Positions 1 to 7,649 of a stretch of DNA of 8,916 nt are shown in pieces (within the stretch, counting starts at the first letter, position 1; each line of letters begins with the position of its first letter). The translations under genes and the position numbers were made by a program. The DNA is from Gammaproteobacteria bacterium (GTDB taxonomy: Bacteria; Pseudomonadota; Gammaproteobacteria; Arenicellales; JAOTYS01): NCBI GenBank assembly GCA_029861795.1, contig JAOTYS010000169.1:1-8916 (forward strand), read 5' to 3'. The notes below the pieces were generated by a model. The model did no database searches, had not been told where the DNA came from, and was given only the letters and a program-made list of their open reading frames with translations.

Positions 1-372
1 GTCGATTACACCTGGCACACGCCTACAGCGCGGCTTTATGTTGGACGTGCAACGCTAAAGCCGCCGCATTCCGGATATCAATATCCGGCGTGGTCGTGGA
101 ATGCGCTCGGCGGCTACGCGGCAACTGTCGATCCGACTGTGCTTTGCTCGGCGCGTGCCATTGGCGCAACAATCATCGATTTGTTGATCGTCCGAGAGGG
201 ACTGGTCGAAGCGCGCACCGAGTTCGAGGAGCGTACTGGGGGCGGTATCGGAGGATCGAAATGGGTGGCGCCATTGCTTCCCGCAGATTTCACTCCGCCC
301 ATCGACTTGTGTTGGCCTGAATATGTGAGCACGGAACGCGGAACGCAGTGGTGTTTGCCGGTAGGTGCTTGA
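1..372 (+). CDS. M20-type amidohydrolase, AbgB-like (3' end only)
   Basis: The window begins inside this gene; the last 123 residues and the TGA stop are visible in the frame starting at base 1. The family hydrolyses amide bonds of N-acyl or aminobenzoyl amino acids (AbgB is the p-aminobenzoyl-glutamate hydrolase subunit) with a two-metal site in the cytoplasm. The visible part is the C-terminal end of the catalytic domain. It starts with VDYTWHTPTARLYVG, continues with GYQYPAWSWNALGG and the helix ARAIGATIIDLL, and ends with ERTGGGIGGSKWVAPLLP and a Trp-Pro-Glu-Tyr motif. I recall this ending from amidohydrolases annotated as aminobenzoyl-glutamate utilisation protein B. Where classical AbgB carries a His-containing motif (GTPxHxW), this protein has YPAWSW, so it may belong to a divergent subgroup. 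Assignment to the broad family is firm; the substrate is unknown. It lies 209 bases before the isomerase gene on the same strand, so the two may be functionally linked. Confidence 0.85.
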   Translation, partial: VDYTWHTPTARLYVGRATLKPPHSGYQYPAWSWNALGGYAATVDPTVLCSARAIGATIIDLLIVREGLVEARTEFEERTGGGIGGSKWVAPLLPADFTPPIDLCWPEYVSTERGTQWCLPVGA

Positions 373-531
373 GTTTATATCTACACCAATACGGAATTTT
401 CTATGAAGCTCCTTATCCTCTTGGCTATACCTTGTCGGACACCTGGGGAGAAGACATCGCGGTGACGGACTAATCTTCCGTTTTGAGGTAGAAAGCAAGC
501 CGGTACTGCCGTCATCAGAGCTTGATCGGCT

Positions 532-550
532 ACGCTCACGCGTGTAGCGT
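532..550. promoter_or_regulatory. Possible operator upstream of the isomerase gene
   Basis: A spaced inverted repeat, ACGCT-N9-AGCGT, ends 31 bases before the isomerase ATG. The 8-base palindrome CACGCGTG sits inside it, slightly off-centre. The position suits a repressor or activator site, or an mRNA hairpin. No strong -35/-10 pair was found between 373 and 581, and the rest of this gap shows nothing recognisable. The same arms were not seen next to the other genes, so the role is speculative. Confidence 0.25.
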
Positions 551-581
551 TACAGTTGAACAACGAACAAAGGGGAATACC

Positions 582-1376
582 ATGGCACGACCAGCTTCAA
601 AGATTCCTGAGGTCAGCGAGCAGCGGTCAGATTGGATCCTGATGCCACATACCTTGGGAGACCCTGCCGGTGCGCGCGTAGCCGTGGGACTGATCGCCCT
701 CGCCAATGATCTCACCAGCGAGCCGGAGTTAATCACCTTTCTCCCCAAAGACGGTGTGGCGCTCTATACCAACCGAATCCCAATGGCTAAAGTTGCAACC
801 GTGGAAACCCTGCGTGAGATGGAACGCAATATCACGCGTACCGTCGAAGGGTTGGTCCCGGAGGATCATCTGGATGTGATTGCGTTCGGATGCACCTCCG
901 GCACGATGGCGATTGGACCGGAGACCGTTTCCGCCCGTATTCATGAGACCAAACCTGGGATCCATTGCACCGATCCGATTTCTGCGGGGCTTAAAGGCCT
1001 CAAGAAGCAGGCTTGCACCCGCATTGCCTTGCTCACGCCGTACATTGATCAAGTCAATGCCGTGGTCGAAGATTACGTTTCGCAACGTGGCTTCGACATC
1101 GTAGTAAAGGGAAGTTTTAAGCAGAAGGGAGATCCACAGATGTGCAGGATCTCACCTGAGGCAATCTATGATGCAGGATTACGACTGGGTCGCGAGGATG
1201 TCGACGGATTGTTCATTTCCTGCACCGCGCTGCGTGTCTCGCCAATTATCGAAAAGCTGGAGCAAGCGCTGGGCAAGCCCGTGGTATCCAGTAACCAGGC
1301 GCTCGCTTGGGACTGTTTGCGACTCGCTGGATACAATGACCCTGTAAATGGTTTTGGGCGACTGTTGACCATCTGA
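582..1376 (+). CDS. Asp/Glu racemase superfamily enzyme (maleate isomerase / EutA-like)
   Basis: A 264-residue cytoplasmic enzyme. The chosen ATG has AAGGGG (570-575) six bases upstream; an in-frame TTG at 522 would add 20 residues that fit no family start and has no such site. Two cysteine motifs sit at the expected places: GCTSGT with Cys104 in the first half and SCTALR with Cys214 in the second, matching the paired catalytic cysteines of maleate cis-trans isomerases and Asp/Glu racemases. Arylmalonate decarboxylase keeps only the second cysteine, so decarboxylase activity is less likely. Other family landmarks are DGVALYTNRIPMA (57-69), IALLTPYIDQVN (148-159) and GKPVVSSNQALAWDCLRLAG (231-250). 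The overall pattern resembles EutA proteins of ectoine catabolism and maleate isomerases, but no other ectoine gene is visible, so the substrate stays open: maleate-like diacid, hydantoin-like ring or amino acid. It is transcribed in the same direction as the upstream amidohydrolase and the downstream transporter. Confidence 0.87.
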   Translation: MARPASKIPEVSEQRSDWILMPHTLGDPAGARVAVGLIALANDLTSEPELITFLPKDGVALYTNRIPMAKVATVETLREMERNITRTVEGLVPEDHLDVIAFGCTSGTMAIGPETVSARIHETKPGIHCTDPISAGLKGLKKQACTRIALLTPYIDQVNAVVEDYVSQRGFDIVVKGSFKQKGDPQMCRISPEAIYDAGLRLGREDVDGLFISCTALRVSPIIEKLEQALGKPVVSSNQALAWDCLRLAGYNDPVNGFGRLLTI

Positions 1377-1429
1377 GCTTTCAGCCAAAGCTTCGCTTTT
1401 CAGCCCTTTGGAACTGGGGCTCGCTACAC

Positions 1430-1449
1430 GCTCTGTTAGGAGCTTTTTT
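1430..1449 (+). terminator. Weak candidate intrinsic terminator after the isomerase gene
   Basis: GCTCT-GTTA-GGAGC (one wobble pair) is followed directly by six T residues, 53 bases after the isomerase stop. The stem is only five pairs, so termination would be partial at best. The remainder of the 212-base gap up to 1588 holds a CATAAT box (1553-1558) that could be a -10 element for the transporter operon, but no good -35 lies 16-18 bases upstream of it. Confidence 0.35.
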
Positions 1450-1588
1450 GCGACGGATCCGCACCAGTTCGATCCAACGCGACCTAATCTGGTCCGCAAG
1501 ACCCATCCGTGTCAGAATGCTTTGGTCCAGTATTCAGTCCAAGGCGCCGCGCCATAATTGGAACTTCATAGAATGAACAGTCTGACGT

Positions 1589-2320
1589 ATGAACAACACC
1601 TTGACTGTCAGCTCAATCTCTAAACATTTCGGCGGCGTTTATGCCCTCAAGAATGTTTCGCTTAGTTGCGAGGCGGGGGAGATTGTCGGCCTCATTGGCC
1701 CAAATGGTGCGGGCAAGACGACGCTATTGAATGTCATCTCTGCAGTCTATCCAGCCGACGGCGGCACCGTTGCTCTCGATGATAGACGGATCGACGGCAC
1801 TAGCCCAAGAGAAGCCGCGCTAGCTGGAATCGCTCGTACGTTTCAGAATATTCGTTTGTTCGGCCATCTAACCGTCAGACAGAATGTGGAGGTGAGCCTT
1901 GCCACTTCCCGGCGGCACTTCCGGCAAAGGCTCAATGGAATGACGGCGGGTTCTTTCCTTAGCGAGCTGGATCTGACTTCCGTCGCTGAGCGTAAGGCCA
2001 GTACGCTTCCCTACGGACATCAACGTCGGCTGGAGATCGCGCGCGCATTGGCGCTGGTGCCGGAGTTTCTGTTGCTCGACGAACCTGCCGCCGGAATGTT
2101 AGAAGGTGAGTCCCAGGCTTTGATTTCTGCGGTACGTTCAGTGCGTGATCGGGCGCGTTGTGGAATGATCGTTATCGACCACGACCTTCGGTTTATAATG
2201 GAGGTGTGCGAGCGCATTTACGTGCTGCACATGGGAGAGCTTATAGCGCAAGGATCCCCTGCGGAGGTCCAACAGGACCCTAAAGTGGTCGAGGTCTACA
2301 TCGGATCCGAAAATGGTTAA
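1589..2320 (+). CDS. livG: HAAT-family ABC transporter ATP-binding protein, LivG type
   Basis: One of the two cytoplasmic ATPases of a branched-chain-amino-acid-type importer, 243 residues and of normal length. Visible motifs: Walker A GPNGAGKT (37-44), Q-loop Gln86 in ARTFQN, signature region LPYGHQRRLEIARAL (140-154), Walker B LLLDEP (161-166) and H-loop His198 in IDHD. The LPYG(Q/H)QRRLEIARAL form of the signature and the switch histidine are typical of LivG, unlike the LivF partner. It ends in the usual LivG way with a PKVVEVYIG-like tail. The ATG has no obvious Shine-Dalgarno, but the first residues align with the family start, and an ATG at 1573 is out of frame. It is the first gene of the transporter operon; the next start follows after 54 bases with no terminator between. 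The transported compound cannot be deduced. Confidence 0.93.
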   Translation: MNNTLTVSSISKHFGGVYALKNVSLSCEAGEIVGLIGPNGAGKTTLLNVISAVYPADGGTVALDDRRIDGTSPREAALAGIARTFQNIRLFGHLTVRQNVEVSLATSRRHFRQRLNGMTAGSFLSELDLTSVAERKASTLPYGHQRRLEIARALALVPEFLLLDEPAAGMLEGESQALISAVRSVRDRARCGMIVIDHDLRFIMEVCERIYVLHMGELIAQGSPAEVQQDPKVVEVYIGSENG

Positions 2321-2374
2321 ACCGGAGCAGAGATCAACATTAAACCGAATGTAAATGAAACGGAGGGTGAGGAA

Positions 2375-3571
2375 ATGAGAGATACGTGTCACCGCAATCT
2401 TGGCGGTCTGAATAAGCTGGCGTTGTGTGCTTTAGTTGGGTTTCTCGCGACGAGCCCGGTGGTGGCGGAAGATATCGTGCTCGGCTACATCGCCGCTGCA
2501 ACTGGGGAGCTGGCACCTTACGGAAGCATTCCCGGCGTCCAATGTGGAGTGGACATCCTCAACGACAAGGGTGGGGTGCTCGGCGGCCAGAAACTCAAGC
2601 TTCTGACCCGGGACATGAAGAGCGATCCCGCATTGGCCGGTACCGCCGCGCAAGAACTTATCGATGAGGGCGCGGTAGCGCTGTTCGGCCCGCCCACTGA
2701 CGACACGCTTATTCCGGTGGGTCAGATGGCTTTACCCCATGAGATTCCCGTAATCTCAGTGGGCTCCACCCAGGTGCAATGGCCCGCCGCCATTCCGGAG
2801 ATCGCGTACTTGACACCGTATGGGGATAACGCCGCAGCGTCGGCCGCGGCCCATCATGCGCGCGAGCAAGGTTACGAGACCGCCTACCTGATGATTTCCC
2901 ACGACGTCGGTAGCTACTCAATCGCGACGCCGCGGTTTTTCGGGGAGACGTTCGAGCGTCTCGGTGGCAAAGTGCTCGGCGAGATGAACTGGAACTGGGG
3001 AACCACTGACTATTCACCGCAAGTCACAGAGTTCGCGGCTATGGACCCAAAGCCCGATGTGATCTTCTCGGCTTTCATTATGCCGGATGGCGGCGTATTT
3101 GTGCGCCAACTCCATGCGGCTGGCCTGAACATCCCGGTCTATGCGACCGATGGCATGGATGATCCCACGCTCCTCGAAGTGGGTGGCAAGGGTGCGGAAC
3201 TCGTTACGTTCACCACCCATGGCTTTCCCTCCGAAGGCAGTCGGCTGAAGGAATTCTATGATGACTGTGAGAGTCGGGGTTTTACCATTCAGAACATCTT
3301 CTTTGGACTTGGCGGCGAGGCGGTAGAGGTCGTTCGCCATGCCATTGAGACTGCCGGGTCGGCAGAGCCCGGAAAGATCAATGCGGCCATCAAAGAGATC
3401 GATCAGCTCGCAGGCGTAACCACCGACTCGATTACTTTCAAAGGCCAAGGAGGCGTTCCCCTCAAGCGCATGACGATGGTGACGGTGAAGGATGCCGCAT
3501 TCACGCCGGTCACGAAGATTTTGCCGGATTGGGTGCCGGATGGTTTTTCGAAGTGGGTTCCATCCCCTTAG
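2375..3571 (+). CDS. Periplasmic substrate-binding protein of HAAT ABC transporter (LivK-like)
   Basis: A 398-residue type I periplasmic binding protein that should capture the substrate and deliver it to the LivH/LivM permeases. Residues 1-31 form a Sec signal peptide: early Arg and Lys, a hydrophobic core (about 15-26) and cleavage predicted after PVVA, leaving EDIVLGYIAAATG as mature N terminus. There is no lipobox. The two-lobe fold is indicated by family landmarks: GVDILNDKGGVLGGQKLKL (58-76), VALFGPPTDD (101-110), PVISVGSTQ (125-133) and PVYATDGMDD (254-263). The usual GPxxS substrate motif reads GPPTDD here, so the ligand-carboxylate contacts may differ from those in LivJ/LivK; this is a weak hint of a non-leucine ligand. 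The start is supported by a long purine-rich site (GGAGGGTGAGG, 2362-2372). It is embedded between the two ATPase genes, an uncommon order. Ligand unknown. Confidence 0.92.
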   Translation: MRDTCHRNLGGLNKLALCALVGFLATSPVVAEDIVLGYIAAATGELAPYGSIPGVQCGVDILNDKGGVLGGQKLKLLTRDMKSDPALAGTAAQELIDEGAVALFGPPTDDTLIPVGQMALPHEIPVISVGSTQVQWPAAIPEIAYLTPYGDNAAASAAAHHAREQGYETAYLMISHDVGSYSIATPRFFGETFERLGGKVLGEMNWNWGTTDYSPQVTEFAAMDPKPDVIFSAFIMPDGGVFVRQLHAAGLNIPVYATDGMDDPTLLEVGGKGAELVTFTTHGFPSEGSRLKEFYDDCESRGFTIQNIFFGLGGEAVEVVRHAIETAGSAEPGKINAAIKEIDQLAGVTTDSITFKGQGGVPLKRMTMVTVKDAAFTPVTKILPDWVPDGFSKWVPSP

Positions 3572-3586
3572 CGTCATAGCCTTCTG

Positions 3587-4336
3587 ATGCTCGTTGTTGA
3601 CTCCGTCTCGGTCAACTACGGCGCGATTCGAGCAGTTCAAGAAGTCTCGTTGCGGGTCGAGGAGGGCGAGATTGTCGCTCTCCTCGGACCGAATGGTGCC
3701 GGTAAGAGCACACTGATCTCCGCGATTGCCGGCCTTGTTCCCATCGTTTCGGGTCACGTGACCCTAGGCGACACCGAGATTACGCGCCAAACACCTGAAG
3801 ACATCACGCGCCTTGGGGTGAGCGTGACGCCGGAGGGCCGCCGTGTATTTGACGATCTGACAGTCGGTGAGAATCTCAGACTTGGCGCCGCCATCCGCAA
3901 GGACAAGAACGGTGTTGCCAAGGACCTCGAGGAGTACTTAGAGATGTTCCCCGTACTCAGAGAGCGGTACGACACCGCTGCACACACGCTCTCCGGGGGC
4001 GAACAGCAACAGCTCGCCATCGCGCGCTCGTTAATGTCGCGACCGAAGCTCTTGATGCTTGATGAGCCTTCGCTGGGATTGGCCCCACAACTGGTACAGC
4101 AGATTTTCGCGTTAGTGGGTACGCTTAGGGATCGTGGATTGACATTGCTTGTGGTCGAGCAAAACGCCCACCAGGCACTCGCCTTCTCCGATCGCGCCTA
4201 CGTACTCAATACCGGTCGGCTGCAATATTCCGGCACTGCGGCGGAACTACGCGAATCGGATCAGCTCACGGAACATTACCTCGGTATTGGCACAGGTCCA
4301 CCGATGCGGACCGAAAGCGCAAACGGGACGCCGTAG
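3587..4336 (+). CDS. livF: HAAT-family ABC transporter ATP-binding protein, LivF type
   Basis: The second ATPase of the importer, 249 residues. Visible motifs: Walker A GPNGAGKS (34-41), TPEGRRVF (81-88) downstream of the Q-loop position, a canonical LSGGEQQ signature (135-141) and Walker B LLMLDEP (155-161). The switch segment is LVVEQN (188-193), where the usual H-loop histidine is replaced by the Glu-Gln-Asn typical of LivF. The body ends with YLGIG; about 14 extra polar residues follow (TGPPMRTESANGTP), a short family-variable tail. It starts 15 bases after the binding-protein stop and ends five bases before the LivH-type gene, so it is translated from the same message. No strong Shine-Dalgarno precedes the ATG, which fits coupled translation. 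Confidence 0.94.
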   Translation: MLVVDSVSVNYGAIRAVQEVSLRVEEGEIVALLGPNGAGKSTLISAIAGLVPIVSGHVTLGDTEITRQTPEDITRLGVSVTPEGRRVFDDLTVGENLRLGAAIRKDKNGVAKDLEEYLEMFPVLRERYDTAAHTLSGGEQQQLAIARSLMSRPKLLMLDEPSLGLAPQLVQQIFALVGTLRDRGLTLLVVEQNAHQALAFSDRAYVLNTGRLQYSGTAAELRESDQLTEHYLGIGTGPPMRTESANGTP

Positions 4337-4341
4337 ACGCA

Positions 4342-5244
4342 ATGGAGTATTTCCTTCAACAAGCGCTTAACGCGTTAAGCACCGGAGGCGAGTACGCGTT
4401 GCTCGCACTCGGCCTTGCCATCGTGTTCAGCGTGATGGGATTAGTGAACTTCGCCCACGGCGAAACCATCACCATCGGGGGTTACACTATGTACGCGCTG
4501 TTTATCTTTGCAGCGCCGACCAACGCATGGGTTCTGCTACCGATTGGTATATTGGCGGCCGTGGCGGCCTCATTGACCTTTGAAAGAGTCGCGTTCAGGC
4601 CGGTGCGTAATGCGCCGGCGACTACCGGTCTGCTTACGGCGTTTGGTGTCAGCATCATAATTAAGAATTTCTTTGTGACTGTGGTTGCCACCCGGCCAAA
4701 GGCGGTCCCCACGCCGGATTGGCTCAACACCCAGATTCCGTTGGGGCCGGTCAGCATCCAAACACTGCAAGTGCTGGAGGCCGTGGTGACTTTTGGTGCA
4801 TTAATCATTCTGCTGGCCGTTCTCAGAGGTACCACCCTGGGTCTTTCCATGCGTGCTGCCGCGAAAGACTTTAACACGGTGCGTCTGATGGGGATCCGTG
4901 CCAATCAAGTGGTCGCTGCTGCGTTTTTTATCTCCGGTCTGTTGGCTGGACTTGCCGCCATCTTTATTATTGCTCGGCGTGGCTCGGTCGATCCTTTTAT
5001 GGGTTTTATCCCAGTGCTCAAGGCGTTTGTCGCCGCCGTGATCGGTGGATTCGGCAGCTTACCTGGTGCTGTGATCGGGGGGTTCGTGCTCGGCATCACC
5101 GAAGTGGTGTTTCAAGTTATCCTGCCGGACAAGATCGCGGGTTACCGGGATGCATTTGTATTTACCCTAGTGGGTATGCTTCTCATTATGCGACCCCAGG
5201 GGATTTACGGGCAGAAGCTCGAGCTGGGAGAGAAGGGCGGATGA
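4342..5244 (+). CDS. livH: HAAT-family ABC transporter permease, LivH type
   Basis: An inner-membrane permease of 300 residues, the normal LivH length, almost wholly hydrophobic with about eight membrane segments (roughly 18-36, 45-60, 62-80, 96-116, 142-161, 189-211, 225-258 and 268-284). Family landmarks are intact: GLVNFAHGE (33-41) after the first helix, FRPVRNAPATTGLL (85-98), the cytoplasmic coupling loop GLSMRAAAKDFNTVRLMGI (167-185) that contacts an ATPase, GGFGSLPGAVIGGFVLG (235-251) and the closing RPQGIYG (284-290). It is predicted to pair with the LivM-type protein encoded next, forming the translocation path. The start lies five bases after the livF stop. The last codons overlap the next start (ATGA at 5241-5244), a sign of translational coupling. 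Confidence 0.94.
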   Translation: MEYFLQQALNALSTGGEYALLALGLAIVFSVMGLVNFAHGETITIGGYTMYALFIFAAPTNAWVLLPIGILAAVAASLTFERVAFRPVRNAPATTGLLTAFGVSIIIKNFFVTVVATRPKAVPTPDWLNTQIPLGPVSIQTLQVLEAVVTFGALIILLAVLRGTTLGLSMRAAAKDFNTVRLMGIRANQVVAAAFFISGLLAGLAAIFIIARRGSVDPFMGFIPVLKAFVAAVIGGFGSLPGAVIGGFVLGITEVVFQVILPDKIAGYRDAFVFTLVGMLLIMRPQGIYGQKLELGEKGG

Positions 5245-6272
5245 ACACTTTATTGCGCTCGCTGGTGGGTGGCATCGGCTTGGCTCTGATTCCAGTCTTG
5301 ATTGGCGTTTTCGTCATGTTGATTGGTGAGACCGCGCAGGTGCGTACGGTCAACTTCTTTCTCATCAATCTCATTATCGTCCTCGGCCTTCAGGTATCCA
5401 TGGGTAACTCCAACATTGCCAATCTAGGACATGTAACCTTTATGGGCATCGCTGCCTATGGGGCTGCAGTACTGTCAATCCCGATTACGATCAAGGCCAC
5501 TATTCTTCCCGATGCGCCATTCGGCGTATCCGAAGTCCAACTCGGGGTTGTCCAAGCCGCACTAATCGGTATTGCCGTATCAACCTGCTTTGCATTCCTC
5601 ACTGGGTTGGTGTTGAGCAGGCAGTCGGGTATTGCGGCAACCATCATCACCCTGGCTCTGATCGTAGTTGTACACACTGTTTTTATTAACTGGAACGAGT
5701 TAACACGCGGGGCGAGGGCTCTATATGGGATCCCAATTAAGACCAACATCGTTTGGTTAATGGCGGTGGCCGCCATCGCCGTGGTTATCGCACGGTTGTT
5801 TCGCGACTCGACGCTGGGCGTTCAGTTGCGCGCCAGTGGTGAGGACTTTCTCGCAGCTGCAGCCATGGGGGTCAACGTCACACGACTGCGGCTGGTCGCA
5901 TGGGTGCTAAGCGGCGCTATCATCTCGGTTGCGGGGGTCATGTATACATTCTTAATCGGTTCGATCAGTCCGAAGAGCTTTTACTTTGAGACGGTGTTTC
6001 TCACCCTCGCCATGCTTATCCTCGGCGGTATGCGAAGCGTGTCCGGCGCTGTGATCGGCGCCGTCGTGGTAACCATAGGGTTCGAGTTTATGCGCTACTT
6101 GGAAAGCGCGCCGGAGATCGTCGGGTTTCAGCTACCGCAGATATTCGGCCTGACCGGATTCTTCCTGGGCACCATCATTGTGTTGTCTATGGCACTGCGC
6201 CCAGATGGTATTGTCGGCAACGACGAGCTCGATGAGATGCTACAGAACCGTGTCCGAGATCGGCAAGGCTGA
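5241..6272 (+). CDS. livM: HAAT-family ABC transporter permease, LivM type
   Basis: The second inner-membrane permease, 343 residues with many hydrophobic segments. LivM landmarks: GNSNIANLGHVTFMGIAAYG (55-74), corresponding to the usual NLSLGAFMGIGAY element; the coupling loop STLGVQLRASGEDFLAAAAM (190-209), followed by GV; AGVMYTFLIGSISPKSF (231-247); and LAMLILGGMRSVSGAVIGA (256-274). It closes with ALRPDGIVG (318-326) and a charged 17-residue cytoplasmic tail. It overlaps the livH stop by four bases. It is the last gene of the operon; the stop is only 18 bases from the stop of the converging glutamine-synthetase-like gene, with no convincing terminator between, so the two transcripts may run into each other. 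Confidence 0.93.
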   Translation: MNTLLRSLVGGIGLALIPVLIGVFVMLIGETAQVRTVNFFLINLIIVLGLQVSMGNSNIANLGHVTFMGIAAYGAAVLSIPITIKATILPDAPFGVSEVQLGVVQAALIGIAVSTCFAFLTGLVLSRQSGIAATIITLALIVVVHTVFINWNELTRGARALYGIPIKTNIVWLMAVAAIAVVIARLFRDSTLGVQLRASGEDFLAAAAMGVNVTRLRLVAWVLSGAIISVAGVMYTFLIGSISPKSFYFETVFLTLAMLILGGMRSVSGAVIGAVVVTIGFEFMRYLESAPEIVGFQLPQIFGLTGFFLGTIIVLSMALRPDGIVGNDELDEMLQNRVRDRQG

Positions 6273-6290
6273 TTTGGTGAACCCCTGGTT

Positions 6291-7649
6291 TTAAATCGTC
6301 TCGAAATAACGGCGCATTTCCCATTCGGAGATTTGCCCTTGTTGCCACTCGCTCCAGAGTTGCCATTCGAACTGGCGTGAGCGCGTGTAATGATCGACGA
6401 ATCGGTCTCCTAACCAGTCCCGGGCTACCGCTGAATTCGCGAAGGCTTCAGTGGCCTTGGCGAGGTCCCGCGGTACTGCAACAAAGCGCTCATCCATCGC
6501 CGCGTTGCCCTCACACATCGGCGGCGGTTCAAGCCCTTGTTCGATGCCATGCAGGCCACCCGCCAACAGTCCCGCGATCACTAGATAGGGATTGGCGTCG
6601 GCGCCTGGGGCACGGTTCTCGAAGCGTACCGCTGCAGGTCCCGGATAAGTGACCAAGCGCATCGCAGCGGTGCGGTTATCGTAACCCCAAGACGCGTTCT
6701 CCGGTGTCCACAGTTGGTAGCCAATACGGCGGTACGAATTCACAGTGGGCATGTACAGCACCCACATGTCGTTTAGCGCCGCGAGCTGCCCCGCGACAAA
6801 ATGGCGCGCCACATCACTAATTTTATCGCCGGCCCAGAATGCGTTATCGCCATTTCGCCAAAGGCTGTGATGGATGTGTCCGCCGCAGCCGGGTTGGGCC
6901 GGGTCGAGCTTGGCCATGAAGGTCGCGACGTAGCCATGTTCGGCGCACAGCTCCTTGAGGTATGTCTTGGCGCGCATGGCCCGGTCCGCCGCCTCGATCG
7001 GTGTGGTGTGCATCATCGCGAGCTCGACTGCGCCGTAGCCTAGCTCAGTGTGAGTGCTGGCGACCGGCTCTCCGATATCCGCCATGCGCTGCATGAAAGC
7101 CTCGAACAAGTGTCGCAGTTCGGTGAGACGCAGTAGGCTGTATGCGTTCAGCTGACGCGACACCGGCTTCAGCGTGTGCGGTTTACCCGCGGCCATCGCA
7201 TCGTCGTCTTGATGGAAGATAAAAGCCTCGTATTCCACACCGATGCGGGGCTCGAAGCCCAGCGCCCCGGCCCTGGCCGCGACCTTTTTCAATACGGCAC
7301 GCGGCGATTCTTGGTTGAGTTCCCCGTTGGTGTCGTAGAAGTCGCAAATGACGGCGGCCGTGTTGGGCCGCCAGGATAGATGCCTCACTGTTTCCGGCTG
7401 CGGTCGTGCGTGGAAATCGAGAAACCCGTTTTCGTAGGAGGTGAACGGAGATTCGTATACATCGTCGGCGGTGGTCAGGCCATAGAGCACGGTGGAGAAG
7501 CTGGCGTCGGCACCTAGGCCTTTGTCAATCGGCAGCAGCTTGCCGCGCAGTCCACCGTCTAGATCCGATACCTCGATCTGAACATATTTGACATCTTCAC
7601 CTTTGAGGCGCTGGCGCACCTGATCCAATGTCTCTCGGTACTCGTTCAT
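6291..7649 (-). CDS. Glutamine synthetase family protein (probable gamma-glutamyl-amine ligase)
   Basis: A 452-residue cytoplasmic ATP-dependent ligase of the glutamine synthetase fold. The N-terminal beta-grasp domain covers about residues 18-105 (VKYVQIEVSDLDGGLRGKLL). Catalytic-domain metal and substrate motifs are intact: Glu139 and Glu141 in GVEYEAF, Glu202 and Glu209 in ELGYGAVEL, GCGGHIHHSL with His258 as the metal histidine, NSYRRI (304-309), the ATP-site NRTAAMRL (325-332) and FENR (343-346). The housekeeping DGSS ammonium loop (Asp50 region) is absent, replaced by YGLTTADDVYESP, and there is no adenylylation-site segment. That fits enzymes joining glutamate to an amine, as in PuuA or PauA polyamine catabolism, more than ammonia assimilation. 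The ATG has a GAGG site ten bases upstream. It is transcribed toward the transporter and lies 110 bases downstream of the tetR stop, so the regulator probably controls it or shares its transcript. The actual amine is unknown. Confidence 0.88.
   Translation of the reverse strand: MNEYRETLDQVRQRLKGEDVKYVQIEVSDLDGGLRGKLLPIDKGLGADASFSTVLYGLTTADDVYESPFTSYENGFLDFHARPQPETVRHLSWRPNTAAVICDFYDTNGELNQESPRAVLKKVAARAGALGFEPRIGVEYEAFIFHQDDDAMAAGKPHTLKPVSRQLNAYSLLRLTELRHLFEAFMQRMADIGEPVASTHTELGYGAVELAMMHTTPIEAADRAMRAKTYLKELCAEHGYVATFMAKLDPAQPGCGGHIHHSLWRNGDNAFWAGDKISDVARHFVAGQLAALNDMWVLYMPTVNSYRRIGYQLWTPENASWGYDNRTAAMRLVTYPGPAAVRFENRAPGADANPYLVIAGLLAGGLHGIEQGLEPPPMCEGNAAMDERFVAVPRDLAKATEAFANSAVARDWLGDRFVDHYTRSRQFEWQLWSEWQQGQISEWEMRRYFETI

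Noticed and set aside
403..465. Short open frame MKLLILLAIP... upstream of the isomerase, resembling a leader peptide
   Set aside because: Only 20 codons, no Shine-Dalgarno, no attenuator structure following it.
55..498. Minus-strand open frame of 147 codons at the left end
   Set aside because: It overlaps the clear amidohydrolase end on the plus strand and its product is low-complexity, with many Arg and Ser.
522..581. Upstream TTG start for the isomerase
   Set aside because: The added 20 residues do not resemble the family start and the ATG at 582 has a good AAGGGG site.
1387..1400. AAAGC-TTC-GCTTT hairpin as a terminator
   Set aside because: Five AT-rich pairs and only a short T tail already used in the stem; the hairpin at 1430-1449 with six T residues is better.
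3014..3757. Long minus-strand open frame (247 codons) inside the binding-protein and livF genes
   Set aside because: It lies opposite two well-supported genes, its translation has no recognisable domain, and it looks like a GC-driven shadow frame.
6280..6292. AACC-CCT-GGTT followed by T residues between livM and the GS-like gene
   Set aside because: A four-pair stem is too weak to call a terminator.
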